Of a stretch of 46,967 nt of DNA, positions 26,501-35,336 are shown piece by piece. The notes beneath the pieces were generated by a model. That model made no database searches. It was not told the DNA's origin and worked only from the letters and a program-made list of their open reading frames with translations. The stretch covers positions 1 through 46,967 of the forward strand of contig JAISUN010000012.1 in assembly GCA_031272085.1 (NCBI GenBank). The letters run 5' to 3'. The DNA is from Dysgonamonadaceae bacterium. GTDB lineage: Bacteria > Bacteroidota > Bacteroidia > Bacteroidales > Azobacteroidaceae. Position numbers and translations under genes: made by a program. Every line of letters starts with the position of its first letter. Within the stretch, counting starts at the first letter, position 1.

Positions 26501-27603
26501 AAAATCAGAATTGTATAATTCGTCGAACCGTCGAGGTCATCAACCTTAAACGAGTTTCCGCTGTCCGAATAAATAACTTTCCATTTGCTGTTGATAGTGT
26601 CGCCAAGATTATAAACAACATTGTCGGTCGGTTTATCCTTGGTGCCAATCATACTGATGTTTTTCGCAATCATAACCAAATGTTTGTCGGCGTCGGTCGA
26701 GCCGGTAAACGTTCCGCTGATGGAAGTGGATGTCGCAGTCAGCACAAGGTCGGCCGGTTTAACGGTCGGCGTAGCGCAGGCGGGAGGCGGAGTGAACGAG
26801 AAAGTCAATCCGTCGGGGACGGTTACGTTGCGCAGCGAAACATTGCCGGTAACGCCGGCCGTAGCCGTGTTCCAGTTCGAGTTTTGCGATATGCTCACAT
26901 ATTTTGTATTACCCTGGACATTTCCTTTCAAGCCCGCTTCTGCCCAGATGATATTTCCGTTTGAGCAGGAAAAATTGTTGAAAATAAACTCGACGCGGTT
27001 GTCGGCCTGATAGAGTTTCAGTTGAAAATCCACATCCTGATAACTGTCGGTACTGCCCATCAGCAGCGTTATTTTCTTGAATTGAACGGTCAACGTCCGG
27101 CTGCCGTCTGCGCCCGAAAGCAGATAAGATATTTCGGTATTCCGGGTGGCGATTGTAGCCGTGGCATTGCCCGATGTGCGCGAAAATCCGAGCAGGTTTA
27201 TTGCGCCTTCGGTAAAACGTCCGTCGTCGGACAGCACTGCCGGCGAGGGATTTCCGCCGACGTTTACTGCATCGACCTTGAACGTTCCGTTGCCAAGATA
27301 GATAAAACCGTTGGGATTTACCGCAAACGAGTTGAAAACTGTTGAGCCGAAAGAGAAGTCAAATCCTATCGGAAAGCCACTTACATCGGCAACTTCGTCG
27401 ATGACGGTTTTTCCCGAAGCAAAAGCGTAATTTTCGAGCGACAGAGTATCAGCGCTCTGCGCTGCGCCGGAATAGACGACCGTTCCGCCCGATATTTCGG
27501 AATAGGTTCCGGTCGTGTTTGTGAAACTGTAACTGTTGATTTGAGCCTTTGTATGCACCGCAAACAGCAGGGCTGCAATCAGAATAGAAGTAATTCTTTT
27601 CAT
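23512..27603 (-). CDS. Large secreted multi-domain protein with fibronectin type III repeats and type IX sorting tail
   Basis: A 1363-residue exported protein (signal MKRITSILIAALLFAVHTKAQ). The first 270 residues form a beta-rich domain (NGFIYLGNGTFKVD). Further along is a jelly-roll-like segment starting LPYFQNFDGYTTAANF, reminiscent of cleaved-adhesin/MAM domains of gingipain-type proteins. At least five fibronectin type III-like modules follow: YEAPINLAVDSI..., CTPLASNLAVSG..., PCASVANITATP..., CFAPYNLLAYPLG... and CPVPTNLQASGI.... The last 80 residues (VINILNRGGVYVERVQLFDL... ETFKVIVR) resemble a type A T9SS C-terminal sorting domain. It is probably cell-surface attached or released. It is third in an operon with two other secreted proteins, and its terminator follows. 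The ligand is unknown. Confidence 0.8.
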   Translation of the reverse strand: MKRITSILIAALLFAVHTKAQINSYSFTNTTGTYSEISGGTVVYSGAAQSADTLSLENYAFASGKTVIDEVADVSGFPIGFDFSFGSTVFNSFAVNPNGFIYLGNGTFKVDAVNVGGNPSPAVLSDDGRFTEGAINLLGFSRTSGNATATIATRNTEISYLLSGADGSRTLTVQFKKITLLMGSTDSYQDVDFQLKLYQADNRVEFIFNNFSCSNGNIIWAEAGLKGNVQGNTKYVSISQNSNWNTATAGVTGNVSLRNVTVPDGLTFSFTPPPACATPTVKPADLVLTATSTSISGTFTGSTDADKHLVMIAKNISMIGTKDKPTDNVVYNLGDTINSKWKVIYSDSGNSFKVDDLDGSTNYTILIFAFNDACLNGPKYFATSAGRVQGNATTLPALPELSLVENGFEAVKLAATANSAGDEVIIAKNVGQWAIDNNNNQLNDGLFGTPTSDLSVGDAITGGGTVIYKGAASEITASGLTPNTLTNFAAWSYKGESVSSTVSKVNVLTWGILPYVLDFGQFKPYDIPEGWEEEGGTFRLENNSTTSRGGYLSCNSVRANSYNSITTQYLKLGDGASRLVLDGSLTHMTSARPYTTTDYVEWADNDSIVLLVQKYGETDFTPVYTFANADGNAFGGTFAGKIIPISGYSNETVKLKLAFITGDVVGGTLSLAITKYIVEEIPEYEAPINLAVDSIVTSNAKITWQRHSEGEETAWEIRWRKAGQTWSEPIETSVPYYYFTDLPTDTTVEVEVRASVLFQKYSPWTLPLKFNTGYGLPYFQNFDGYTTAANFAAGEGWTLTDATNHTLLNSLGTLNLSFRKTSPPSTGYALAPPLDFGDGSVNYTLKLQIAGNTLVEGDSVYVVIADKDGDAYTHTILKTYSGATETGFDEIALTGLKGVHQVGFYIYETVRNTSAVLSIDSLSIASSCTPLASNLAVSGVSASGATLSWEGTSDKWLVFLRKAGETAKTYSEITENSKAYSGLDAATTYEFGITNSCSASDTAKVSILTFTTLATAPCASVANITATPTTSDITLEWTSEAASFKVKFREAGKEEWSQKTVTVNSVKFTGLTHNTEYEYTIQALCSAAEGDASEWTAPAKVKTLEITCFAPYNLLAYPLGHNSATISWEGAASKYELVLDDNAGLIVEGKSKELTGLTPETQYSVKVRSICSAGDTSVWSPVYKFTTTAIPECPVPTNLQASGITATTALLTWDSEDAATWDLRYREGSVTTWTDTLGLTAKSLLLDDLKPNTAYLWRVKAHCGDKESAYSAQAEFTTLFSSIASVSGETLKVFAANGVINILNRGGVYVERVQLFDLKGNKLNVFDIKGSENIMISAGNIPQVVLLKVTGLSNTETFKVIVR

Positions 27604-27631
27604 ACACGTTAATTTAAATTATTATTGAATT

Positions 27632-29254
27632 TTATTTTGCTAATACTTTTTTTACCTCGAAGCCCCCATTTTTCAGGATTGATTTTTCGAGATACAGTCC
27701 CGAAGCGGGTTTTGAAGCTAATTTTTCGCCCGTTACGGCAAAATATTCGACTCCTACAACTTCGGAAGCCGGTTTTACCTTATTTAAAGAGGTAATCACG
27801 CCGTCGATTGTTCCGTTAAGGAAAAACCGCTGCGCGAAAATTCCTGCGTCATAAGCGCTTGAAGAAGAGCGTAAATCGCCCCAGGTAGCCACAAAGTAGT
27901 CGCCGCCAATCAGGGGCGAAATTATTGCCGAGCCTTTCGACGAGGATGAATTGGCTATTTCGAGCGGCGCTCTTGCTCCCCAGACTTCAACCGGAGCGGC
28001 CGGATTGGAAGTTACGTCAAGCAGATGCGCTTTCAGTACCTGCCCGCCGCCAAAATAATAGAGCAAAATTTTCCCGTTCACAGCCTCGATGTTGTAGCCG
28101 CTTAAATATTCGCCGACTTCGTAGCCGTTGGTATTTCCCGCCGAAAATGCCGGATTTGTGTCTTCCCAAAGCAGTTCGCCGTACTGATTGATTTTCTGAA
28201 TCATCAGCCGTTGAAAACTCTGGGTGCCGTTATATTCTTCCCAAACCATATACAGGTTTTTTGAAGCCTCGTCGTAAGCCATTTTAGGACGGAAAGCACG
28301 CATTCCGCTCAAACTTACCCGCAGGCCTTCTTCGCCGCCGGAAGTTACAAAACCCTGATTACCGTTCGATTCGATGTGGGAAACATAAACTTTCTCAACT
28401 TTTGATGCGTTTCGGTCGTCATACCAAGCGAAAAACGCTCCTCCGGCCTTGTCGGGAATTGCGCCGATACAGAGGTGCGCCGGAACGGTAAATCCGCCGC
28501 GGTAAACCGCCTTTTCGCCCGACCACACGCTTTCGCCGTCGAAGTCGAACTTGTTTACATAATATTCATAGCCTGCCCCCTTGGCGTAAAAAACCAAAAA
28601 CTGATTGTTTCCGGCATTTACCAAAATCGGAATAGTATAGTTTTTCTCGCTGTCGTACAACAGTTTAGCGCTACTCCAAAGAAATTTTCCATCCGACGAA
28701 ACACGCTCAATCGAAACGTAAGCCTTGCCGTCGGCATTATAAATGGCATGCGCAAAAACATAACTCCCGTCTTCCAAAGTTACCATTCGCAAACTTGTCA
28801 AAAGATTGTAATCATTGCCTTTGTTCAACAGCAGAGGCTCGTCCCAGAGCAAGTTTCCTTCGGGCGATATTTTATTTATCACGTAATAATAGGAATGCAG
28901 CGTGGAAATGTCCCTGCATTGCGAACTTGCCGTTATTGCGTTGCCGTCGTTGTCAATCCAGAGATTTTCATTGATAACAGTGTAGGTCGAGTTTGGAGCG
29001 TCGGTCAAAACTTTTCCCGAATATGGGAAAACGAGCAAGCCGTCGGGCCGAATAATCTGGCAGTAAGACGTACATCCCGGCGATTCCAACTTGTCGAGAT
29101 ACAGAAAAGTGTAACCGTCGGAATTTGTTTTCGCCTGATAACCAATATTATTGTCGGTCGTGGCGCGGGTGTTTTCTGACGGATTGTTTACCCATTGGGC
29201 GTTTGCCGAAACCAGCAAACACAATCCCAAAAAAGAGAGTAATAATCTATTCAT
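27632..29254 (-). CDS. Secreted propeller-like protein with a probable T9SS tail
   Basis: A 540-residue exported protein (signal MNRLLLSFLGLCLLVSANAQ). The body is built of repeats of about 50 residues that pair a 'KxSxEGNLLWDEP' or 'RVSSDGKFLWSS' strand with a following beta hairpin, as in beta-propellers made of G-x-x-L-W motifs. The C-terminus (EVVGVEYFAVTGEKLASKPASGLYLEKSILKNG) has the shape of a Por secretion system sorting tail: V-x-Y-F-x-x-x-G and P-x-x-G-L-Y-L-x-K. It lies between the Omp28-like and fibronectin-type genes with gaps of 24 and 28 bp, so all three are co-transcribed. No enzyme motif is seen. Confidence 0.7.
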   Translation of the reverse strand: MNRLLLSFLGLCLLVSANAQWVNNPSENTRATTDNNIGYQAKTNSDGYTFLYLDKLESPGCTSYCQIIRPDGLLVFPYSGKVLTDAPNSTYTVINENLWIDNDGNAITASSQCRDISTLHSYYYVINKISPEGNLLWDEPLLLNKGNDYNLLTSLRMVTLEDGSYVFAHAIYNADGKAYVSIERVSSDGKFLWSSAKLLYDSEKNYTIPILVNAGNNQFLVFYAKGAGYEYYVNKFDFDGESVWSGEKAVYRGGFTVPAHLCIGAIPDKAGGAFFAWYDDRNASKVEKVYVSHIESNGNQGFVTSGGEEGLRVSLSGMRAFRPKMAYDEASKNLYMVWEEYNGTQSFQRLMIQKINQYGELLWEDTNPAFSAGNTNGYEVGEYLSGYNIEAVNGKILLYYFGGGQVLKAHLLDVTSNPAAPVEVWGARAPLEIANSSSSKGSAIISPLIGGDYFVATWGDLRSSSSAYDAGIFAQRFFLNGTIDGVITSLNKVKPASEVVGVEYFAVTGEKLASKPASGLYLEKSILKNGGFEVKKVLAK

Positions 29255-29278
29255 ACTTTACTATTTTTTAAATATTGT

Positions 29279-31015
29279 TTATAAAATAATTTTTGTTCTA
29301 TAATTGCCTGATACAACGATATATACGCCGCGAGGCAAATGAGCCGCCGAAATAGAAACAGGTTTGCCTGTGCCGGTAAAGCGTTGAGATATAAGGCATT
29401 GCCCTGCTGCGGAATAAACTGCTACGGAAATTTCCCCGCCGAATTCGGCCGCAGAAACGACAATATTTTTCCGTCCGTCAACGTAAATGCGCGTTTCGGA
29501 CAGGTTTTGCTGCAATATTCCGGTAATATCGGGCTGTGAAGCGATGAAAAATTCGCGAAAGCCAAATGTCTGAATATCAATATTTTGAGCAAATAACGAA
29601 CCGTCGCCTCGCCGCAGTTTGTAAGAGCCGTTGCTTATGCCGTCGCCCCAATCGTCGGAAACTTCAAAGCAGTAAATCCGGCCGGCTTCCAACTTTGTGG
29701 TGTCTTTTACGGTCGTAATCAGGCCGTTGGTAAATCCGCCAAATTCCTTGACAAGGTTTCCGTCGCGGTCTTTTATCACAAAATGATTGTCGTTCGAGTA
29801 AATATCGGTTTTAATTTCCGAAATGATGGTGGGCGTAGTTTCGAGCGGTTTCAGAAAACTGCCCGAAAGCGCGGCGGCTGCAACCGCATTTCCGTTTACC
29901 GATGCGGCTTTTATACTGTAAGTATTTTCGTCGAGCGGGGTATATTCCTTAATCGGCAGGCGGATTTCCTTTTCCTGATACGAGGGTATTTCGCCCGTCC
30001 AACTCACATTTTGCACCGAATTGTTAACATTTACATCAAAATTGATAGCATTTATTAAATAATGTGATTCATTTTTTACCACAATGTTAAAGAAATTGAA
30101 AGCGTAACGTTGAGCAATTCCCTCTTTGGCTTGCGACAGGCTTATATTCAAGGGTTTAGTATAATTAAGATACGACGGTTTCGCGTCGGCAACGTTCAGC
30201 ACATCGCCTTTTCCGGCAGTTACAAAAGCCACAACGTCAATATCTTCCGCTTTCAGGGGGATATTATTTACACTTTCGGGAACAATGTATTCGTAATGCC
30301 TTGTAAAATAAGTATTTACAGCCGTATTGCGGATTGTGTCGCCCCAAAGCGGTGTAATCGAAGCCTTGAACATGTGGCGGTGGTTGTATTCGCTCTGAAT
30401 GGAGGCTCCGCTCTGAATGGAGGCTCCGCTCTGAAATCCGACGATATTGTCCTGTGTAAGAACAACATTCAGAAAGTTTTCGCTCGCCGCAACTGCACCG
30501 GTATAATAGCCTTCCACATCGACGGTCAATTTTCGCGTACTGCCTTCAAAATCCGCTTTCAGCCAGAGGTTTACGGGAGCGTCTTCGCCGGCGATTATTC
30601 GTGCGGCTTTCGTCCAGGAACTTCTGCCGAGAATTACAGGCTGTTCAAAGGGTTCGCCCGCGAATGTTACCGCTTTCCGGTTCAACATTCCGCAGGGATA
30701 GCCGTAGTCATTCGCCTTAAATTCAAGGTCTAATGCTTCGCCTTCGGCAATACGGTAATCCGGTTCGCCGCTGTTGGGAACTGCATAATGGCCTGAATGA
30801 ATATCGAGGATAAAGAGTTTGCCGGCGCGTGCCAAAAACAGGTTGTTTGCAACCCTGTCGCCGTCGGGACAATTACCGCAATGAATGCCTGTAAATACCT
30901 CTAATAGAATGTTTTTCTTTTGAATTTCGGTCGAAACTTCGTATGCTTTGGCGTTGTTAGTAACCAAAATTGTCAGAAAAAGTAATGCAACGAAAAACTT
31001 TGTCATACCTTTCAA
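29279..31015 (-). CDS. Omp28-like secreted protein with thioredoxin-like CXXC and T9SS tail
   Basis: A 578-residue exported protein (signal about residues 1-24). The Omp28 family start is visible: KKNILLEVFTGIHCGNCPDGD with a CXXC pair at Cys 46 and Cys 49, and GHYAVPNSG, in a thioredoxin-like setting. A beta-sandwich middle follows, and the C-terminus (TRIYVDGRKNIVVSAAEFG... LPRGVYIVVSGNYRTKIIL) is a good type A T9SS sorting domain. A tandem SGASIQ duplication (residues near 198-209) comes from an 18-bp DNA repeat. It is the first gene of the three-gene operon, with a promoter at 31027-31056. Confidence 0.8.
   Translation of the reverse strand: MKGMTKFFVALLFLTILVTNNAKAYEVSTEIQKKNILLEVFTGIHCGNCPDGDRVANNLFLARAGKLFILDIHSGHYAVPNSGEPDYRIAEGEALDLEFKANDYGYPCGMLNRKAVTFAGEPFEQPVILGRSSWTKAARIIAGEDAPVNLWLKADFEGSTRKLTVDVEGYYTGAVAASENFLNVVLTQDNIVGFQSGASIQSGASIQSEYNHRHMFKASITPLWGDTIRNTAVNTYFTRHYEYIVPESVNNIPLKAEDIDVVAFVTAGKGDVLNVADAKPSYLNYTKPLNISLSQAKEGIAQRYAFNFFNIVVKNESHYLINAINFDVNVNNSVQNVSWTGEIPSYQEKEIRLPIKEYTPLDENTYSIKAASVNGNAVAAAALSGSFLKPLETTPTIISEIKTDIYSNDNHFVIKDRDGNLVKEFGGFTNGLITTVKDTTKLEAGRIYCFEVSDDWGDGISNGSYKLRRGDGSLFAQNIDIQTFGFREFFIASQPDITGILQQNLSETRIYVDGRKNIVVSAAEFGGEISVAVYSAAGQCLISQRFTGTGKPVSISAAHLPRGVYIVVSGNYRTKIIL
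30392..30439. repeat. 18-bp tandem repeat inside the Omp28-like gene
   Basis: GCTCTGAATGGAGGCTCC occurs at 30392-30409 and 30410-30427, with a partial third copy from 30428. It encodes SGASIQ twice, in frame. Confidence 0.9.
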
Positions 31016-31026
31016 ATTAACATCTG

Positions 31027-31056
31027 CAAAGGTAATAAATATTTTGAAAAAACAAA
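31027..31056 (-). promoter_or_regulatory. Promoter of the secreted-protein operon
   Basis: Minus strand: TTTG (31056-31053), 18-bp spacer, TACCTTTG (31034-31027), 12 bp before the ATG at 31015. The short distance implies a very short leader. Confidence 0.6.
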
Positions 31057-31114
31057 TAAAAGGACATTATTTTTTCAAAAAACAGTGAAAAAAGAATTTT
31101 TTTTTGGATTTTTG

Positions 31115-31600
31115 CTAACTTACATTTCCGGTTTCGCCGTCAAAACTCAGCGGCATTTGCCGACGAAAAGCCTCTTTGAAGGAAATCAGGGTTTCGGTAC
31201 GCGAAAGCCCCAGCGGTTGCAGTTTTTCGTGAATTATCGACAGCAGGTGAGTGTTATTTTTTGCCAAAACTTTGATAAAAAGGTCGTATTTGCCTGTAGT
31301 ATAATGACATTCGAGAACTTCCGGGATTTCCGCAAGTTTATCTACCACGTAGCGGAAGTTGTTGGGGTCTTTCAGGTAAATGCCCATGTATGCGGCAGTT
31401 TCGTAGCCTATTTTGTCGTGGCTTATCAAAAATTCGGAGCCTTTAATTACGCCGAGGCTCATAAGTTTTTGCACCCGCTGATGAATGGCGGCGCCCGACA
31501 CATTGCAAGCCCGTGCTACTTCTAAAAAAGGGATTCGGGCGTTATTGGCAATTATTTCCAAAATCTGTTTGTCTAAATCGTCCAATTGATGTTCTGACAT
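31115..31600 (-). CDS. Lrp/AsnC family transcriptional regulator
   Basis: A 161-residue regulator. An N-terminal winged helix (LDDLDKQILEIIANNARIPFLEVARACNVSGAAIHQRVQKL, residues 7-47) is followed by the RAM/AsnC ligand-binding domain (YETAAYMGIYLKD... VLECHYTTGKYDLFIKVLAKN). These proteins form octamers that sense amino acids. It sits upstream of the secreted-protein operon on the same strand with 100 bp between, and divergent from the Spy-like gene. A TATATTTG -7 element (31628-31621, minus) precedes it. Its targets are unknown. Confidence 0.9.
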   Translation of the reverse strand: MSEHQLDDLDKQILEIIANNARIPFLEVARACNVSGAAIHQRVQKLMSLGVIKGSEFLISHDKIGYETAAYMGIYLKDPNNFRYVVDKLAEIPEVLECHYTTGKYDLFIKVLAKNNTHLLSIIHEKLQPLGLSRTETLISFKEAFRRQMPLSFDGETGNVS

Positions 31601-31747
31601 ACTCCAATTTTTATTTTGTGCAAATATAAAAAAATTTCATCAAAACAAAGCAAAAAATGTTAAATCTTCAATTCTTTTTTAAACTCTGTTATTTATAATC
31701 AGTCTATATTAGCGTAAAACTTCTTAAATTTTAAAAATTAGTTTCAA

Positions 31748-32149
31748 ATGAAAAAATTCTTATTAATGGCGCTTTTACTGTGCGGCTCAACGGTAATGTT
31801 TTCACAGCGTCCCGGCGGAGGACCCGGCGGAGGCCAATTCAGCCCCGAAGATTTTGCCAAACGGCAAACGGAGTGGATGACAAAAGAGTTGAATTTGACT
31901 GACGCCCAGATTGCGCCGGTAGATTCAGTAAATTTGCTGTATGCAAAAAAACAGCAGGAATTGTTTAAACCCGACGGCGACCGCGAAGCAATGCGCGAAG
32001 CCATGCAAACAATCAACGCTGAAAAGGAAGCGGCTTTTGCTAAAATCCTGACCGAAGAACAATTTAAGACTTACAAGGAAAAATCCCGCGAGATGTTCGG
32101 AAGAAGGGGAAATGGCGAGAATCGTCCGCCGCGTCCAAGAGACAATTAG
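31748..32149 (+). CDS. Small exported Spy/CpxP-like protein
   Basis: A 133-residue protein with a signal peptide (MKKFLLMALLLCGSTVMFSQ), a glycine-proline stretch RPGGGPGGG, then a helical body with the pattern TKELNLTDAQIAPVDSVN and ILTEEQFKTYKEKSREMFGRR. The 'LNLTxxQ' and 'LTxEQ' motifs are typical of Spy/CpxP-like periplasmic chaperones and related Bacteroidota proteins. The C-terminus is Arg/Pro-rich. It is transcribed alone and has its own terminator; the likely role is envelope stress protection (inference). Confidence 0.65.
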   Translation: MKKFLLMALLLCGSTVMFSQRPGGGPGGGQFSPEDFAKRQTEWMTKELNLTDAQIAPVDSVNLLYAKKQQELFKPDGDREAMREAMQTINAEKEAAFAKILTEEQFKTYKEKSREMFGRRGNGENRPPRPRDN

Positions 32150-32171
32150 TTTTCATAATTTTTTGAGGAAG

Positions 32172-32206
32172 ACAGGCCTTGCCGGACAAGCAGGCCTGTT
32201 TTTTTT
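32172..32206 (+). terminator. Intrinsic terminator after the Spy-like gene
   Basis: ACAGGCCT (32172-32179) pairs with AGGCCTGT (32192-32199), followed by eight T (32199-32206). Confidence 0.85.
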
Positions 32207-32228
32207 CGTTATTTTAAAAAATTTCGCT

Positions 32229-32236
32229 TACCTTTG
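32229..32236 (+). promoter_or_regulatory. -7 element of leuB
   Basis: TACCTTTG (TAnnTTTG) lies 35 bp before the leuB ATG. The -33 box is not clear. Confidence 0.5.
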
Positions 32237-32271
32237 CCCCCGATAATAATTATTTTAACCGCAAAATAAAA

Positions 32272-33342
32272 ATGAAACTGAAAATTGCTGTTTTGCCGGG
32301 CGACGGCATCGGCCCCGAAATCGTGGCGCAAGCCGTGGAGTCGGTAAAAGCCGTTTGCCGCAAATTCGGCCACGAAGCGCATTTCGAGGAAGCCCTCGTC
32401 GGCGCCTGCGCCATCGACGCCGTTGGCAGCCCCTATCCCGACGCTACGCACAAACTCTGTATGAACTCCGACGCAGTGCTGTTCGGCGCTATCGGTTCGC
32501 CGAAATACGACAATAATCCTAACGCAAAAGTCCGCCCCGAACAGGGTTTGCTGGCTATGCGCAAAAAACTCGGCCTCTACGCAAATATCCGTCCGGTGGC
32601 GACTTTCCCCTCGCTGCTCCACAAATCGCCGCTCCGCCGCGATTTGGTTGAAGGAGCCGACTTTATGTGCATCCGCGAGCTGACCGGAGGCATCTATTTC
32701 GGCCGTCCGCAGGGCAGAAGCGAAGACGGCGAAACGGCTTACGACACCTGCGTTTATTCGGTCGGAGAAATTGAACGAATCGTGCGTTTGGCCTACAACT
32801 ATGCGCTGAAACGCCGCCGCAAACTGACTGTTGTCGATAAGGCCAACGTGCTTTGCACTTCGCGGCTATGGCGGCAAGTTGCCCAGAATTTGGAAAAAGA
32901 ATATCCCGAAGTGGAAACCGAATATATGTTCGTCGATAACGTCGCAATGCAGATTATCCAGTGGCCGAAGCGTTTCGACGTTTTAGTAACGGAAAATATG
33001 TTCGGCGACATCCTGACCGACGAAGCCTCGGTTATTACCGGCTCGCTGGGGATGCTGCCTTCGGCCTCGATAGGCCTGCATACTTCGGTATTTGAGCCTA
33101 TCCACGGTTCGTATCCGCAGGCTGCCGGGAAAAATATTGCAAATCCGCTTGCCACAATACTTTCGGCTGCACTGATGTTTGAATATGCCTTCGATTTGAA
33201 GGAAGAAGGACTTGCAATCCGCCGCGCCGTTGACGCCGTCCTCGCAGAAGGTACTGTAACAGAAGATATTGCCGAAAACGGGAAGGCATTTTCTACTTCC
33301 GAAGTCGGCAAACGAGTTGTGGAAATAATTTTGAATGACTGA
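32272..33342 (+). CDS. leuB: 3-isopropylmalate dehydrogenase
   Basis: A 356-residue enzyme that oxidatively decarboxylates 3-isopropylmalate with NAD in leucine synthesis. Motifs in order: [105 protein letters not shown] and [15 protein letters not shown]. The [10 protein letters not shown] signature and length favour LeuB over isocitrate dehydrogenase. leuA, leuC and leuD are not in the window. The Sua5 gene follows within 22 bp. Confidence 0.94.
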   Translation: MKLKIAVLPGDGIGPEIVAQAVESVKAVCRKFGHEAHFEEALVGACAIDAVGSPYPDATHKLCMNSDAVLFGAIGSPKYDNNPNAKVRPEQGLLAMRKKLGLYANIRPVATFPSLLHKSPLRRDLVEGADFMCIRELTGGIYFGRPQGRSEDGETAYDTCVYSVGEIERIVRLAYNYALKRRRKLTVVDKANVLCTSRLWRQVAQNLEKEYPEVETEYMFVDNVAMQIIQWPKRFDVLVTENMFGDILTDEASVITGSLGMLPSASIGLHTSVFEPIHGSYPQAAGKNIANPLATILSAALMFEYAFDLKEEGLAIRRAVDAVLAEGTVTEDIAENGKAFSTSEVGKRVVEIILND

Positions 33343-33363
33343 ATTTTGAATTTTAAACAATTA

Positions 33364-33927
33364 ATGGAGGAAGAAGTTGCGAAAGCCTGTGCCGTACTGC
33401 GAAAAGGGGGCGTAATCGTTTATCCGACCGACACGATTTGGGGAATAGGCTGCGACGCTACTAACGAGGCGGCTGTGCAGAAGGTTTATGAAATAAAACG
33501 GCGTTCCGACACGAAATCAATGCTCGTTTTGTTAGATTCGGCCGACAAAATCGGCGTATATGTCGATGAAGTTCCCGAAATTGCTGAAAAATTGGTAGAA
33601 GTGGCCGAAAAACCGCTCACAATCATATATTCGGGAGCAAGAAACCTGGCTGCAAATCTTGTTGCCGAAGACGGCTCGATAGGGATCCGCATTACCCGCG
33701 AAGCCTTTTCACAGCGGCTTTGCCGGAAATTCGGGCGACCTGTGGTTTCCACCTCCGCAAATTTCAGCGGGGAGCCTTCGCCGCAAAACTTCTCTGAAAT
33801 AAATTCGGAAATTTTACGTTTATCAGATTATACCGTCGATTATCGCCACGATGAGAAGCAAAAGTCCGCTCCTTCGTCGATAATCAGGCTCGACGGCAAA
33901 GGTAACGTTAAGATAATCAGGGAATAA
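33364..33927 (+). CDS. Threonylcarbamoyl-AMP synthase (Sua5/YrdC family)
   Basis: A 187-residue protein that makes threonylcarbamoyl-AMP from Thr, bicarbonate and ATP for the t6A37 tRNA modification. The YrdC fold is visible: LRKGGVIVYPTDTIWGIGCDATN, YEIKRRSDTKSMLVLL, RKFGRPVVSTSANFSGEPSP and STSAN. The ATG at 33364 was chosen; a TTG 18 bases earlier is also in frame. The stop overlaps the ATG of the following transferase by one base, so translation is coupled. It forms a unit with leuB. Confidence 0.92.
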   Translation: MEEEVAKACAVLRKGGVIVYPTDTIWGIGCDATNEAAVQKVYEIKRRSDTKSMLVLLDSADKIGVYVDEVPEIAEKLVEVAEKPLTIIYSGARNLAANLVAEDGSIGIRITREAFSQRLCRKFGRPVVSTSANFSGEPSPQNFSEINSEILRLSDYTVDYRHDEKQKSAPSSIIRLDGKGNVKIIRE

Positions 33928-35336
33928 TGCGAAGAAAAACACTCATAAAATATGTTCTTACCGACTTCGTTTCAGCAAACGCAGCCTGGCTCATTTTTAA
34001 TATTGTCCGATATTTTTTGGTTGCCCGAAGCGAAGGATTTACTACGCTTTCCGGCTTCCTCGAATATGTCCATGTGCTTAAAGGACAAGTAATTATCCCC
34101 ATGGGATGGCTCGTTCTGCACTACTATTCGGGTTACTACAACACTCCGCTTGTGAAGTCGCGCATTTCGGAATTTTTTACAACCGCTTTTTGCGTTTTGC
34201 TTGGTTCGGTTATCGTTTTTTTCGGAATTGTGCTGAATCATTTGCCTGAATCAGAAGTAATTTATTATCAGCAATTTACGTCGCTTTTCCTGATAACTTT
34301 CGTTTGTACTTATTTTCCGCGGCTGATTATCACAAACGCTTCCCTGAAAAAAATCAGCGCAGGCGAGTGGAGCATCCGCGCATTGCTGCTCGGAACCGGC
34401 GAACGCGCATTTCAGACATGGCAAATGCTGATGAAGCCTTCCGGCGAAATGTCGTACAATGTTGCCGGATTCATAAAAACAGACGACAAAGAATCTGTAA
34501 ATGAGCAAATTAATGTACTTGGAAGCATTGACGATTTGGAAAACCTGATAAAGGAAACCGGCGCCGAAGAACTGATTGTGTCCACCGAAGCCGACAATGA
34601 CGAAGAATTTTTCCGCCTTATTTACTCGCTTTACCGCTACAAACTGCCTGTGAAACTGCCTTTAAGTTACACAAATATCCTGATGAGGGGAATGAAAATC
34701 CGCGCCATTACCGGAGTTCCGCTAATTGATATCACGAACAACAATTTTTCCGAAGCCGGGAAAAACATAAAACTTACGCTCGACAAAATTACGTCATTCC
34801 TTGTTTTGCTGCTGTTTTCGCCGCTTTACCTGTTTTTGGCGGCCAAAGTCAAGCGCGATTCCGAAGGTCCGGTTTTTGTCAGCCAGGAACGAATCGGACT
34901 TCAAGGAAAACCGTTTATGATGTACAAATTTCGCACAATGCGGGCTGATGCCGAACGCGAAGGCCCTTCGCTGTCGTCGGAAAACGACCCGCGGATTACC
35001 CGCTTCGGAACGACGATGCGCAAGTACCGCCTTGACGAATTGCCCCAGTTCTGGAACGTGCTGAAAGGCGATATGTCGCTTGTGGGGCCGCGTCCGGAGC
35101 GCAAGTATTACATCGACCAAATTGTGAAAATCGCTCCCGAATACTGCCTGCTTCACAATGTCCGTCCCGGAATCAGTTCGCTGGGAATGGTAAAATTCGG
35201 CTACGCCCGCAACGTCGAAGAAATGACCGAGCGGATGCAATACGACATCCTGTATTACGAAAATATGTCATTAATGCTTGATTTGAAGATACTTATCTAC
35301 TCGATGCGGACTATCTGGACGGGGAAAGGAATTTGA
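33927..35336 (+). CDS. Polyprenyl-phosphate sugar-1-phosphate transferase (undecaprenyl-phosphate glycosylphosphotransferase)
   Basis: A 469-residue inner-membrane protein that starts surface-glycan synthesis by moving a sugar-1-phosphate from a UDP-sugar to undecaprenyl phosphate. About four N-terminal membrane helices, a CoA-binding-like central domain (IRALLLGTGERAFQTWQML), another helix near residues 288-307, then the catalytic bacterial sugar transferase domain: SEGPVFVSQERIGLQGKPF, MYKFRTMRADAE, YRLDELPQFWNVLKGDMSLVGPRPE. The sugar is not predictable. No polysaccharide cluster is adjacent, and the coupling to Sua5 is probably positional only. Confidence 0.9.
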   Translation: MRRKTLIKYVLTDFVSANAAWLIFNIVRYFLVARSEGFTTLSGFLEYVHVLKGQVIIPMGWLVLHYYSGYYNTPLVKSRISEFFTTAFCVLLGSVIVFFGIVLNHLPESEVIYYQQFTSLFLITFVCTYFPRLIITNASLKKISAGEWSIRALLLGTGERAFQTWQMLMKPSGEMSYNVAGFIKTDDKESVNEQINVLGSIDDLENLIKETGAEELIVSTEADNDEEFFRLIYSLYRYKLPVKLPLSYTNILMRGMKIRAITGVPLIDITNNNFSEAGKNIKLTLDKITSFLVLLLFSPLYLFLAAKVKRDSEGPVFVSQERIGLQGKPFMMYKFRTMRADAEREGPSLSSENDPRITRFGTTMRKYRLDELPQFWNVLKGDMSLVGPRPERKYYIDQIVKIAPEYCLLHNVRPGISSLGMVKFGYARNVEEMTERMQYDILYYENMSLMLDLKILIYSMRTIWTGKGI

